Positions 31,530 to 43,589 of a DNA stretch of 64,000 bases are shown in pieces. Position numbers and translations under genes: made by a program. Origin of the DNA: Atriophallophorus winterbourni (lineage: Eukaryota > Platyhelminthes > Trematoda > Plagiorchiida > Microphallidae); contig JACCGJ010008482.1 in assembly GCA_013407085.1 (NCBI GenBank), positions 208,658-272,657 on the forward strand. Reading direction: 5' to 3'. The number at the start of each line of letters is the position of its first letter. Positions within the stretch are counted from its first letter, which is position 1. The notes below the pieces were generated by a model. The model was not told the origin of the DNA and did no database searches. It worked only from the letters and a program-made list of their open reading frames with translations.

Positions 31530-31900
31530 ATATACTTGTGATTACTCATACGTGCCCAGCCCATCAAACTATTCACAAAGTTGATCACAACGGTTCATTA
31601 TGGAAGCCCTAGAGTCGAGTTACGCTTTTGTTTGAGCTCATCAGCAATGCATATCATCCGCTTGGTGTGGGATTCGAACCACCGACAATCACCAATTTAG
31701 TTCCACGCATAAACGACCTGGTCTACTGTTCACAGTTTGACCGATCGCGATTAAGTGTTTATGAATCTTTCTCCAGACAGGCACACTGGATTAGCTTTGC
31801 TTCCCGGCCACCAAAATCTGTTTTGGTCGGCCGACGGAACAGATCTCCGTTTCATACACTCCCTCCAGTTAAAGTGTAAGCTAACACCGATTAGATCTGA
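31530..31900 (-). repeat. dispersed repeat S2, with tRNA-like B box
   Basis: Fullest S2 copy. On the minus strand GGTTCGAATC (31671-31680), followed by CCACACC, fits a pol III B box, so S2 may be a tRNA-derived SINE. A matching A box was not clear. Shared blocks TTTGACCGATCGCGATTAAG and CAGATCTCCGT link it to 4.4, 10.6 and 20.6 kb. Confidence 0.6.
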
Positions 31901-32760
31901 TGCGCATTGTTGCTTAATCGATATTTTGAGAATATGTTGTTTATATTTGTTTGCATATACTATTAGACCGGTCATATAACCTTGGAGAATGCACGATTGC
32001 AATTTAAAGAAATCTCGACAAATTCATTATCTGTTGACAAATTCCTGTATCGCAAAGCGATGAAAGATTAACAGGTTGAATCTCAGTTGTTCTCCTGGAT
32101 TAGGAAAATCCAGTATAGCCGAATAGAGCATAAAATGTTTTTCTCCGATTGTTCATACAGAGAGACGTTGTCCTGGTCATTTTTTAATTCGCCCCAAATT
32201 GCACAAACGGTGTCTTTCCGATACGTTTTGGGAACCACTACGACTAATTATGGCTGCCCTATTCAAACAGAAAGGCTAAGATTTCTCACTATCAACTTAT
32301 TTATTTGTGGGTTATTGACCAATCAATTCGCTTGACAGAATTAGTAGAATGTCATTATTCTTTCAACTTACACAAGCATGCTGTTTGAACATTAGATAGT
32401 GTAAAATTCATTCCACACATTGCGTTCAATTTTAAGAACGAGGTTCGCTGAATTTTTTTGTAAAACTCTTACGTGGCGACGAAACGTTTCTATGCGATGC
32501 GTACATATCTGTAGATCCCGTTATTAGAATAATTGTTATAACTCAATAATTTCATTATTTTCGTAAGATCCAGTGACGAAGAAATGTGTATTCAGTGCAC
32601 CTGGTTTGGAATGGTAAGAAACAAAAACATATAAACTCAAGAATCCAACTGGTTTCCGTGGAGAAATATCAAGGAAAGCTAATTGTCGATCAATATATCT
32701 CGCAATCTTGTAAAATACTCGATAATTTTGGAGTTTTATCAGTTTTACTCTCAAAAGCAG

Positions 32761-32964
32761 GCTTGGATACAAGCAGTTCAATCGAATGACCTACCTTCCA
32801 TTTTTATCAAAAGGGTGATATACCGATATACCGATATACTGATTGCAAACAGTATGCTCTGGGATGTTCCACTTACGAATTGTCCCCACCTGAGGGATAA
32901 TTCAGACGGCTATGATGGACAATATGCTCACGTTGTGAGACAAGTGTTGCGGCTAAGTATATAA
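32761..32964 (+). CDS. candidate host-gene terminal exon
   Basis: A pyrimidine-bearing acceptor (CTCTCAAAAGCAG then GCT) is followed by a phase-0 frame of 67 codons and a TAA stop. The peptide includes AWIQAVQSNDLPSIFIKRV, RYTDILIANSMLWDVPLTN and GYDGQYAHVVRQVLRLSI. A consensus AATAAA lies 62 bases after the stop. Its phase would allow direct joining to the exon at 30376-30642. The product is unknown. Another possible coding stretch lies at about 32104-32290 (HKMFFSDCSYRETLSW), but its donor is unclear. Confidence 0.42.
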   Translation, partial: AWIQAVQSNDLPSIFIKRVIYRYTDILIANSMLWDVPLTNCPHLRDNSDGYDGQYAHVVRQVLRLSI

Positions 32965-33026
32965 AACATTTAGTGGGGATTTTCGACAATATAAACGATG
33001 ATGCTTAGCATAATTATTCAATTTAC

Positions 33027-33032
33027 AATAAA
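33027..33032 (+). terminator. possible polyadenylation signal AATAAA
   Basis: AATAAA occurs 62 nt after the stop of the candidate terminal exon, a fitting place for 3'-end formation. In AT-rich DNA the motif is also expected by chance. Confidence 0.4.
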
Positions 33033-33654
33033 ATTTGCTCAGCTGGAATAATGACAATATTTGTATGTTTATTTGGTTCCTAACTGATTTCTGTGTAAAT
33101 TTTATACATTGTTAACGATTAAGTTGAATTTGCAACATAAGCAATTCTTTCAAAATGCGGTAACGAAATCTTCTGAAGAAAAATATAATGCACCAAACAA
33201 AAAACTCAAGGAAGCTTATCCAGAGATATGACTCTTTTGTTTGCCAGTGGGTCAGGAACGCAGTTGTCATTGTCCCCCGATTCCGTTAAATGGTACGTGA
33301 CACAGAAGTACTATGTCGACGGCATTTAAACAGCGATAGTAGTTCCACCAATATTCTATGAGATGCAAGCGCACTTAACATTGCGCAATCGGTCAACATT
33401 ACGAGGCAAGGTAAATATCGATTTTTATAAACATATATGATAAATTGTCGCGAGCATTTTATGAATGTTTTGGCTACTTCTCGAATGTGCATGCTTTCTT
33501 AGTTACCTTGCAGTCAGAATTTGAAATCGTGGAAAATATGAAAAATTTTTAAACAATATTCGAACAGGTTTACCAATGTTGAATGAGAGTAAATGGCGAA
33601 CCTGTTCAATTAAATTTACTCACTCACACTTATAGCTTTTTTGTGATAAACTGA

Positions 33655-33985
33655 GATTGTGATTCCGTGTCTGAACATCGTGGTTCGTTGTGCAAACCTT
33701 ATATAACAGTTGGCATACAAGTATAACTTTGTTTACCTACAATCCACTGTTTCAAGGCTCCCTGAACCTGATCTCACTGTATCCACCTGACGATGGCAAA
33801 CAGCCTGAAACCGGTAGTGGTGTGTAAGGGATGAGGATGTGAGCAACACATTACTTTGGTCATATACAAGCGCCTTGAGTGCTTTGTCCAAGAATCACTT
33901 TGTGATTCTGTGTCTGAACATCGTGGTTCGTTGTACGAACCCTATATAACAGTTGACATACAAGTATAACCTTGTATGTGCCTAT
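33655..33985 (+). repeat. hammerhead repeat, family B, about 1.3 units
   Basis: The block has TGTGATTCTGTGTCTGAACATCG twice, about 240 bp apart, so one whole unit plus overlap. It contains the best-preserved family B hammerhead core (33783-33820). The unit matches 11.3 kb: CCACTGTTTCAAGGC, GTGTGTAAGGGATG, GTGAGCAACACA. Confidence 0.75.
33783..33820 (+). ncRNA. hammerhead ribozyme motif, family B
   Basis: Stem I CCAC pairs with GUGG. CUGACGA (33787-33793) is followed by UGGC-AAACA-GCCU (three pairs plus one U.U mismatch), GAAA (33807-33810) and CCGGUA, giving a GUA cleavage triplet after 33816. Core bases are kept; the mismatch may lower activity. Confidence 0.65.
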
Positions 33986-33989
33986 AGTT

Positions 33990-34445
33990 AGGAGCTTGAA
34001 CGTTCGAGCCGCCTAAGGTGGCTTGGGTCCTTTCATAGAATAGGGATTGTCCGTATTCCGAAAGATCTACTCAGCGGTTGAGTTTGCAATTAGGACAAGT
34101 CGACCCTTGGGCAGCCGCACTTGCGGTACAACTATGTTTTCACAATAGATATAAACCTCTTACATTGACCCGCAAGCTGGAAAGAACTTGCTCTTGACCG
34201 CTCACTTTGGAGGCATTTTGTAAAGCGTCGACTGCAAGCCGGGAAGGAGCAAATACAGCTCCTGGCTGCTGAACGCAAATCACGCCGCCGGCGTGCAACT
34301 GATGCAATACAACAGAGTTCTGACTATCGTTGCAAGCGCTGCGGGAGAGATTGTTGCTCCCGAATCGGACTTTTTAGTCATTCAAAAAGTTGCAAAAGAT
34401 GGAATTCATGCGATGTGATGTACATCCATGGTCGACATCGACCGA
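33990..34445 (+). mobile_element. RTE-type LINE 3' fragment
   Basis: Fragments of the LINE C-terminus: RIPKDLLSG, ASWKELALDRS, WRHFVKRRLQAGKEQIQLL, ERKSRRRRAT, then CKRCGRDCCSRIGLFSHSKSC. The frames are broken early but open through the finger. The end, GACGGAGGCCAACAC, abuts the satellite array directly. Confidence 0.85.
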
Positions 34446-37400
34446 CGGAGGCCAACACAAGCAGAACTCACCGTTGATGTTTCAACTGCAACGCGCTAGT
34501 TTGAAGAGGCAGCAGACTGGAATGACGCAACTGCTAACGTTTAAACGAGTCCGGTGTGAGCGATATCGCCATTCGTGTATTCTCATGCAATTCGAAAATA
34601 ATCTTGGTCAGTTGTTACAAAGAGGTATTCTGACAGTTATCAAAGAAATGTATGTATTTCAAACAACACCATGAATGCTAAAATCATATCAAATACTAAG
34701 ACAAATATAAAGTCTTCATGTTAACTGAATGGACAACAATAAATTAGGAATGCAAAAAACATTAACATCACATCAATGCCAATATAGTGTTTGACGTTCT
34801 CGATGATGTGAGCAAGAACTCACCGTTGGATGTGTGAAGCAGAAACTCGCGAGTTTGGAGATGCAGCAGACTGGAATTACGCAACTCTCATCGTTTAAAC
34901 GAGTCATGTCTCAACAATTTCGCCATTCGTGAATTCTCATGTCATTCGGAAGCAATCTTGGCCAGTGTTATAAACAAGTATTCAGATGATTATCAAACAC
35001 GTATATGTATATAAACCAGCATCATCGATGCTAAAATCATATCAAAAACTAAAACAAAAATGAAGTCTTAATGGCAAATGAATGAGCAATGATACATTGG
35101 AAATGCACTATACTTTATTATCAAATCAATGCCAATATAGTGTTTGACGTTTTTGGTGATGTAAGCAAGAACTCACCGTTGGATGTGTGAAGCAGAAACT
35201 CGCGAGTTTGAAGATGCAGCAGACTGGAATTACGCAACTCTCATCGTTTAAACGAGTCATGTCTCAACAATTTCGCCATTCGTGAATTCTCATGCCATTC
35301 GGAAGCAATCTTGGCCAGTGTTACAAACAAATATTCAGATGATTATCAAACACGTATATATATATATATATATGAACCACCATCATCAATGCTAAGATCA
35401 TATCAAATACTAAGACAAAAATAAAGTCTTAATGGCAAATGAATGGGCAATAATACATTAGAAATGCACTTTACTTTAACATCAAATCAATGCCAATAAA
35501 CAGATTGACGTTTTTGATAATGTAAGCAAGAACTCACCGTTGAATGTTTCAAGCTGCAACGCGCTAGTTTGAAGATGCAGCAGACTGGAATGACGCAACT
35601 CCTAACGTTTAAACGAGTCCGGTGTAAGCGATATCGCCATTCGTGTATTCTCATGCAATTCGAATATAATCTTGGTCAGTTGTTACAAAGAGGTATTCTG
35701 ACAGTTATCAGAGAAATGTATGTATTTCAAACAACACAATGAATGCTAAAATCATATCAAATACGAAGACAAATATAAAGTCTTCATGTTAACTGAAGGG
35801 GCAATAATACATTAGGAATGCAAAAAACTTTAACAACACATCAATGTCAATATAGTGTTTCACGTTTTTTGATGATGTAAGCAAGAATTCACCGTTGGAT
35901 GTGTGAAGCAGAAACTCGCGAGTTTGGAGATGCAGCAGACTGGAATTACGCAACTCTCATCGTTTAAACGAGTCATGTCTCAACAATTTCGCCATTCGTG
36001 AATTCTCTTGCCATTCGGAAGCAATCTTGGCCAGTGTTTCAAACAAGTATTCAGATGATTATCAAACACGTATATATATATATGAACCACCATCATCAAT
36101 GCTAAGATTATATCAAATAATAAGACAAAAATAAAGTCTTAATGGCAAATGAATGGGCAATAATACATTAGAAATGCACTTTACTTTAACATCAAATCAA
36201 TGCCAATAAACCGATGGACGTTTTTGATAATGTAAGCAAGAACTCACAGTTGAATGTTTCAAGCTGCAACGCGCTAGTTTGAAGATGCAGCAGACTGTAA
36301 TGACGCAACTCCTAACGTTTAAATGAGTCCAATGTAAGCGATATCGCCATTCGTGTATTCTCATGCAATTCGAAAATAATCTTGGTCAGTTGTTACAAAG
36401 AGGTATTCTGACAGTTATCAGAGAAATGTATGTATTTCAAACAACACCATGAATGCTAAAATCATATCAAATACGAAGACAAATATAAAATCTTCATGTT
36501 AACTGAATGGGCAATAATACATTAGGAATGCAAAAAACGTTAACATCAAATCAATGCTAATAAAGTGTTTGACGTTTTTGATAATGTAAGCAAGAACTAA
36601 CCGTTGAATGTTTCAAGCTGCAACGCGCTAGTTTGAAGATGCAGCAGACTGGAATTACGCAACTCCTAACGTTTAAACGAGTCATGTCTGAACAATATCG
36701 CTTTCCGTGAATTCTCATGCAATTCGAAAATAATCTTGGTAAGTGTTACAAACAAGTATTCTGATGATTATCAAACAAGTCTATGTATTTCAACCAGCTC
36801 GATTAATGCTAAAAGCATATCAAATACTAAGACAAATATATAGTCTTCATGTTAACTGAATGGTCAATAATACATTAGAAATGCACTATACTTTAAGATC
36901 AAATCAATGCAAATAAACCGTATGACGTATTTGAATGTTTCATGCTGAAACGCGCGAGTTTGAAGATGCAGCATACTGAAATTACTCAACTTCTAATGTT
37001 TAAACGAGTCCTGTGTGCGCAATATCGCAATTCGTGAATTCTCATCCAATTCGAAAATAATCTCGGTCAGTTGTTACAAAAATGTATTCTGTTAAACATC
37101 AAAGAAATGTATGGATTCCAACCAGCACCTTGAATGCTAAAATCATATCAAATACTAAGACAAAAATGGAGTCTTCATTTTAACTTTATGGGCAATACTA
37201 CATTAGGGATGCACAAAACTTTAACATCAATAGTTTTACAAACAAGTAATCTGATGATTATCTAGCAAATCTATGTATTTCAAATGACTGAAATGACGCA
37301 ACTCCTAACATTTGAAAGAGTCAGGTCTGAACAATATCTCCATTCTTGTATTCTCATGCATTTCGAAAATAATCTTGGTTAGTTTTACAATTAAGTAATT

Positions 37401-37975
37401 TGATGATTATCAAACAATTCTAAGTATTTTAACCAGCACTGTGAATGTTAAAAGCATATCAAATACTTAGACAAAAATGAAGTCTTCATGTTTACTGAAT
37501 AGGCGATAATATATTAAAAATGCACTATTTATTAACATCAAGCTAATGCCAATAAACCGTTTGACGTTTATGATGATGTAACTAAGAACTCACTTTCAAA
37601 TTTTGCTTGCTGAATCGCGCAAGTTTGAAGATGAAGCAGACGGGAATTACGCAACTTTTAACGTTTAAACGAGTCCGGTGTGAGCAATATCACTATACAT
37701 TAACATCAAATCAATGCCAATAAACCGTTCGACGTTTTTAATGATGTAAGCAAGAACTCACCGTCGAATGTTATAAGCTGAAACGCGCGAGTTTGATGTT
37801 GCAGCAGACTGGAATTACGCAACTCTTAACGTTTAAACGAGTCCGGTGTGAGCAATATCGCAATTCGTGAATTCTCATGCAATTCTAAAATAATCTTGGT
37901 CAGTTTTACAAAACAGTAATCTGACGATTGTCAAAATAATCTATTCATTTCAAACAGCACAATGAATTCTAAAGG
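34446..37975. repeat. ~355-bp satellite array with two unit types
   Basis: Tandem units start near 34450, 34805, 35157, 35516, 35870, 36226 and 36582, then become shortened and diverged to 37975. Type A has CAACGCGCTAGTTTGAAG and GAGGTATTCTGACAG; type B has GAAACTCGCGAGTTTG and ACAAGTATTCAGATG plus a (TA)n run. The order A B B A B A A' suggests several rounds of unequal exchange. Both share CGTTTAAACGAGTC, a near-palindrome. Non-coding. Confidence 0.9.
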
Positions 37976-38620
37976 CTACTGTACGAGCAGTTTTAATGTA
38001 TGGCTGCGAGACGTGAACGCCGCGGCAAGCCGATACTCAACGATTATTGACGTTTGATCATCGTTGCCTGCGGAGTATATCTCGTTTAACCTGGCAACAG
38101 AAAGTCAAAAATGATGACGTCAGAAAGGCAGTCCTCGGCGATCGCTCTGTGCCACTCTATGATCATATATCCATGTGTTCCAGCTGAGATGGCTGGGGCA
38201 CGTTCTCCGTATGGATGAGCGACGCCTTCCTCGCCTAGCTCTCTTTGCTCTCACTGGACCTGATTGGAAACGTTGCCGTGGCGGACAGAGGAATACCTGG
38301 CGGAAGACCCTCAAGCGTCTAACAGACCCACTAGCCATCGTGGGAACATCGCGCTCACCCAGGTGGGGTCCGAGGGACCGTGAAGTTATGTGGCTGATTA
38401 CACTCAGTGTGATGGCAAAAGAAAGGAACCAGTGGCGAGAATCCTGCCGTGCTTGTGTTCCCGTTTATCAGTGACCCTTTCCCCTCCCTTATTCCAAAAA
38501 AGACACAAAAAGATAAAAAAAACGGCATGTGTAAACAGAGAGACGTAACTTCTTCATGGTATACTTGTTGGCACATCGTCTGTAAAGACTTGTGTGATAA
38601 TAATAATACCAAATAATAAA
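37976..38620 (+). mobile_element. second LINE family (RTE-like) 3' end in the satellite
   Basis: Frames VLMYGCET, LLTFDHRCLRSISRLTWQ, then LRWLGHVLRMDERRLPRLAL, QRNTWRKTLKRLTDPL and MAKERNQWRESCRACVPVY end at the stop at 38472. The motifs are those of an RTE-like RT C-terminus, but the sequence is distinct from the 22-kb LINE. A frameshift lies near 38165. The 3' tail is (AATA)n-like at 38598-38620. Satellite sequence resumes directly after it. Confidence 0.85.
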
Positions 38621-38868
38621 AGAAAATCAAATACTAAGACAAAAATAAAGTCTTCAAGTTAACTCAATGTGCAATAATACATTAGGAATGCACTATACAT
38701 TAACATCAAATCAGGGCCAATAATCTGTATGACATTTTTGATGATGTAAGCAAGAACGCTTTGTTGAATGTTTCAAGGTGAAACGCGCGAGTTTGAAGAT
38801 GCAGCAGACTTAAATGACGCAACTCTTAACGTTCAAACGAGTCATGTGTGAGCAATATCGTGCATCTT
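38621..38868. repeat. satellite array remainder
   Basis: One more type-A-like unit (TCAAATACTAAGACAAAAATA, GTAAGCAAGAACGC, GAAACGCGCGAGTTTGAAG) after the LINE insertion. It is cut short at the junction with gypsy integrase sequence near 38868. Confidence 0.85.
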
Positions 38869-39895
38869 GACCTCGTCGTTTAATGCTATCATCGAACGAA
38901 TTTTTATTCATCCTAACGGCGAACGGTCGCTTTACAAGATGGCCGACTGCTTTTCCGATCAAAGACCACGTTCCGAGTGTGTAGCACGTGTCTTCGTCGA
39001 ACACTAGATTTCCCATTTTAGCACACCATTTATCATTGCAACCGACCAGGGCCCTCGGTTTCAATCGACAATGTTCCGAGATTTGACTCTACAACTTGGC
39101 TGTCAGCAAATCCAAAAGACCGTCTACCACCCCAGCGCGAATCAATTGGTTGATCGTGCCACACCGCAGGTCGAATGCACTTTAGCTGCTAAACTCAATC
39201 CCAAAAGATGCACTGAGAATTTATCACATCCTCTTCTTGGAATTCGTTCTACCATCTTAGAAGGCATTCAATGCTCAGCCACAGAGTTAGTTTGTGGCAC
39301 TACCTTGTGTCTCCTCGGTGAACTCGTTGTGCCTTGCCAGTCTTTACCTTCTATGTCAGATTACATAACTCGCTTGCGATCGTTTGTTTCGAAGTTGGAT
39401 TATAGGACTCCACGACAGCGTCATGTCCACCAACAGAAATCACCTCATCGCGATACGTTTGATTTTCTTTTTATGCGACGTGTGTCCTGATGAAAATCAT
39501 TTCAACCAAACTATCATAGACCACGCAGAGCTAACTAAGAGTAAACACAAGTACGTCATTTTGAATATGAATGGTCGACGCCTCGCGGTTCCTATTGAAT
39601 GTCTAAAACCAGCTTTCGTTGAGCTTAAGCCACCAAATCCATTGACACTGCTTTCCCCTCAATCACAACCGCCGTGTAATCCTCATGTGCCTACCACCTT
39701 CCTCGTTCATCTTAAACATTCAGTCCCTTCCAGTCCCGTTTAAACTCGAACCGATAGACAACTGCGTTGGCCCAACCGTCGAAAGAACAAAATATCACGA
39801 CCTACGATCACACCTAACATCCACTTTGGGCATTCAAACGGTCAATTCTCTCATGTGCATTTTGACTTCGTCGGTTAAATACCATGTGATCTCTT
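38869..39895 (+). pseudogene. Ty3/gypsy integrase unit 1
   Basis: Integrase core motifs appear in changing frames: FIHPNGERSLYKMADCF, PRSECVARVFVEH, ATDQGPRFQS (catalytic Asp region), LGCQQIQKTVYHPSANQLV. Then come the C-terminal part TENLSHPLLGIRST, ATELVCGTTLCL, YITRLRSF, KHKYVILNMNGR, RLKPAFVEL-like and the basic end RWPNRRKNKI. The conserved Glu after the N-x-L-V motif reads Asp. The unit ends by running back into a new core start (NGQFSHVHFD), the joint seen in all units of this region. Confidence 0.85.
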
Positions 39896-40419
39896 CCTAA
39901 TACTAGCTTCAGAAAATGATCAAAGAAGATGCCGAGCAGTATGAATGCAAAACACATTTTTGTTAACATTCCGTCAAATTTCTAAAGCTTCAGTAATGTA
40001 AACTTTAAATCCGATTGACTAATATATCAGATTCGAAAGAGAACGAGCTTGAGCAAACATTGAGAGTTAGCCTACAAATTCAAGACAGCAAAACCCACCC
40101 CTTGTTAGGTAGTCTAAACATTTTTATAAATCATGCAAACGCTAAAATTGCGAGTTCATTCTCAACGATATCTCAGTGAAGTAATTCATGTATAATGGTA
40201 GACATCCCGTTTGGAACCCACAATAGGATTCGAGTAAACACTATCAGCTAATTCTGGTAGTTATACAAAAGTTTTGCATACAATTACCGAAGGCATCAAG
40301 AAGAAAGATTATTTTGCAACTGATGAAGACAAATCTATCACTCTTACCCTTAAAAAACGTGATGAAATTAGGGTCCGTTATCTCATTTGAAATTCTACTC
40401 TAACTATCATCATTGTTAC
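39896..40419. repeat. ~0.5-kb spacer, repeated at 46997
   Basis: Non-coding AT-rich block, nearly identical to 46997-47500 (for example CTAGCTTCAGAAAATGATCA and GATGAAATTAGGGTCCG). It separates integrase units from the PLE palindromes. It might be a PLE end or LTR remnant; I could not decide. Confidence 0.75.
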
Positions 40420-40575
40420 AGTCACCAATCAATCTGTCTGTATCGTAGAACAAGCGACTTGGGTTTGGTGGGCCGAGCATAGTATTCGACATTACTGGCT
40501 GACTTTGTTGTAGGCTAGAATCCTTGCATGTCCTGGATCTTGACGTGTTCTTATTGGTCCGTAGACACCATCCAA

Positions 40576-41214
40576 TCAAATGTGCTCTTTGATATATTGT
40601 AGGGTCGAATAACACGCTTCGAGGAATTCTCGAACGTGACGAGTACTGCCTTTGGTGATGATTTCCATACTATTCCAATTGAATTCGTGTCCTTCATGAT
40701 CCATGTGTACCGATGTTACTGATTTGTGGTGATGTCGTCGTGTAGCCAGTTTGTGTTCATGTATCCTTGTTTCTAACCTTCTCCCGATGTGTCCAATATA
40801 ACATTTCTCACGATAGGAACACGGGATTCTGTTCACGACGTTATTTCGTCCAACCTTAGCAAACATGCCCTTGACCTTGACTAGTTGGCTTCTCAGTGCT
40901 GAAGCTGGCTTGTGTGCTACACTAATTCCGAGCGGCCGTAGTATTCTTGCGGCAGTGTTAACCTTGCTGTGTTCGTGCTGTTCACACGCAATTGGGTTGT
41001 CGAGTCCATGTTGCGAATTCTGAAGTCCTTTTGGTTTCCATTCTTCCGGAAGTGTTTGAATGAATGTTTCTCCTCTTCTTCCCAGAGATCGTCGGTAGTG
41101 CAGTGTTTTTTGCGCGGTTGAATTGTGTTCAATCGCAGCTCCGATTGTGGGTGGCCAGGTGCTTGCTTTTAAAGTTCCACATTTGATCCGTGTGTGTTCG
41201 TTCCTTTTATACAC
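40576..41214 (-). pseudogene. PLE C-terminal GIY-YIG region, left arm 1
   Basis: Open for 212 residues: YKRNEHTRIKCGTLKAST, KTLHYRRSLGRRGETFI, then NRIPCSYREKCYIGHIGRR, TRIHEHKLATRRHHHKS and HEFNWNSMEII. CYIGHIGRRLETRIHEH resembles the second half of the GIY-YIG motif (Y-I-G...R...H) of PLE endonucleases, which nick target DNA. It is missing the RT in the same frame, so it is a fragment. Confidence 0.82.
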
Positions 41215-42377
41215 TAGTTTCTAGGTTTTCTTTTCTGTTCTTCACGCATTCACATACAGAAATGGTAGACAGTTTTTCCAATTCTGTCTACTTCGTAAAT
41301 TGAATTCCAATGAAGACGCAATTCAGTAGATGGTGCGCATTTTCCAAGTTTTCTTTCTTTAGAATCGCGAACGTAACATGGACGTATCGGATCCAGATTT
41401 TGGGTTGGATCAGCGGTAATGCGATACGTTCAAGACATACATTACGGCTCCGGCTAGCAACCCAGATATTTGAGATCCCATTTGAGATCCTTTCATTTGT
41501 TTATACAAACCATTGCTGAATTTCAAATTCGTCTGCTAACACGATTATAATAACTGTAGTATACTGTTTTTGGCCAGTCGGTTTCCATTGTACGCCGTTC
41601 CGCGTTCGTTCAGCAGTTTCGATTTGGTTTGCAGCGCTAAGCTAGTGCCGATAGATGTAAATAGCGCTGTCACGTCAAAAAACCACGATTTCTTCATCTT
41701 CCAAATTCACGTCCTTTATCGTCTGCCGAAATTCAGTTACGGAATAATCTGATCCTTGATCACTAATTTCACCGCGAAAGAAATTCTTCTCGACTTCATC
41801 GACATTTGAGTATTTGTCAATCCTCTTGTGCGCGTTCGCGGTAAGATTCCGTAACTGAATTTCGGCAGACGATAAAGGACGTGAATTTGGAAGATGAAGA
41901 AATCGTGGTTTCTTTTGACGTGACAGCGCTATTTACATCTATCGGCACTAGCTTAGCGCTGCAAACCAAATCGAAACTGCTGGACGAACGCGGAACGGAG
42001 TACAATGGAAACCGACATAGCAAAAAGAGTATACTACAGTTATATAATCGTGTTAGCAGACGAATTTGAAATTCAGTAATGGTTTGTATAAACAAATGAA
42101 AGGATCTCAAATGGGATCTCAAATATCCGGTTTACTAGCCGGAGCCGTAATGCATGTCTTGAACGTATCGCATTACCGCTGATCCAACCCAAAATCTGGA
42201 TCCGATACGTCCATGTTACGTTCGCGATTCTAAAGAAAGAAAACTTGGAAAATGCGCACCATCTACTGAATTGCGTCTTCATTGGAATTCAATTTACGAA
42301 GTAGACAGAATTGGAAAAACTGTCTACCATTTCTGTATGTGAATGCGTGAAGAACAGAAAAGAAAACCTAGAAACTA

Positions 42378-42929
42378 GTGTATAAAAGGAACGAACACAC
42401 ACGGATCAAATGTGGAACTTTAAAAGCAAGCACCTGGCCACCCACAATCGGAGCTGCGATTGAACACAATTCAACCGCGCAAAAAACACTGCACTACCGA
42501 CGATCTCTGGGAAGAAGAGGAGAAACATTCATTCAAACACTTCCGGAAGAATGGAAACCAAAAGGACTTCAGAATTCGCAACATGGACTCGACAACCCAA
42601 TCACGTGTGAACAGCACGAACACAGCAAGGTTAACACTGCCGCAAGAATACTACGGCCGCTCGGAATTAGTGTAGCACACAATCCAGCTTCAGCACTGAG
42701 AAGCCAACTAGTCAAGGTCAAGGGCATGTTTGCTAATGAGGAGAGAAATAACGTCGTGAACAGAATCCCGTGTACTGATCGTGAGAAATGTTATATTGGA
42801 CACATCGGGATAAGGTTAGAAACAAGGATACATGAACACAAACTGGCTACACGACGACATCACCACAAATCAGTAACATCGGTACACATGGATCGTGAAG
42901 TACTCGAATTCAATTGGAATAGTATGTAA
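42378..42929 (+). pseudogene. PLE C-terminal GIY-YIG region, right arm 1
   Basis: Mirror copy of 40576-41214, 183 residues before a stop. NRIPCTDREKCYIGHIGIR and TRIHEHKLATRRHHHKS are retained. A stop replaces the Glu after NWNSM, and further coding resumes to LRTNENTPRSR-type frames. Confidence 0.82.
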
Positions 42930-43165
42930 ATCATCACCAAAAGCAGTACTCGTCACGTTCGAGAATTCCTCGAAGCGTGGTATTCGACCCTACAATATAT
43001 CAAAGAGCACATTCGATTGGATGGTGTCTACGGACCAATGAGAACACGCCAAGATCCAGGACATGCAAGGATTCTAGCCTACAACATAGTCAGCCAGCAA
43101 TGTCGAATACTATGCCCGTCCCACCGAACCCAAGTCGCCCACCTATGATACAATCACATCGACTG

Positions 43166-43390
43166 TTCTAAATTTCTTAATCCATTCAGGCGCTGAAATT
43201 AGCTTCATACCTAGAGCATCCATTTCCTCAAAACCGTCGTCCTACAATCTCAAGTCTGAAAATGGCACTTGTATTAATACTTACGGCGAACGCCTTCTAA
43301 CTCTCAATTTAAAAGTGTGACGCAGATTCACCTGGACATTTATCATTCAGGAGGTTAATTGCCCCGTAATCGGTCTCGAGTTTTTTGTCT
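43166..43390 (+). pseudogene. gypsy aspartic protease remnant
   Basis: Across two frames the sequence reads IHSGAEISFIPRASISSKP, TYGERLLTLNLK, RRFTWTFIIQEVNCPVIGLEF. This is the retropepsin pattern with D/N-SGA replaced by HSGA, so the catalytic Asp is lost. It is repeated in part at 50270-50458. Confidence 0.75.
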
Positions 43391-43589
43391 CGCTTAGGTC
43401 TAACTGTGGAAGTAAAGCATCGGAGATTAGTGGATACGACAACCTCCTCGCATGTGTCAGGCATCACTATCAAAGCCATTTCTCCGGTATCAAGGGTTTC
43501 ATTACGGAATCTTCGACATTTAGTTCTATACTGGAAGTATTTCCATCCATTATGCAACCCCCAAAACAGACGGTCATATTGACCAAATA

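Larger units (their letters stand above)
40420..43165. mobile_element. PLE palindrome 1
   Basis: Two inverted arms of about 1.3 kb (40420-41745 and 41846-43165) surround a 100-bp spacer. Each arm, read outward, carries a PLE: RT from motif A (SFDVTALFTSI), KQMKGSQMGSPIS, WIRYVDVTFAI, then a GIY-YIG-like endonuclease end. The RT fingers and N-terminus are missing in both arms. The spacer matches the second palindrome's spacer in reverse orientation. Confidence 0.85.
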
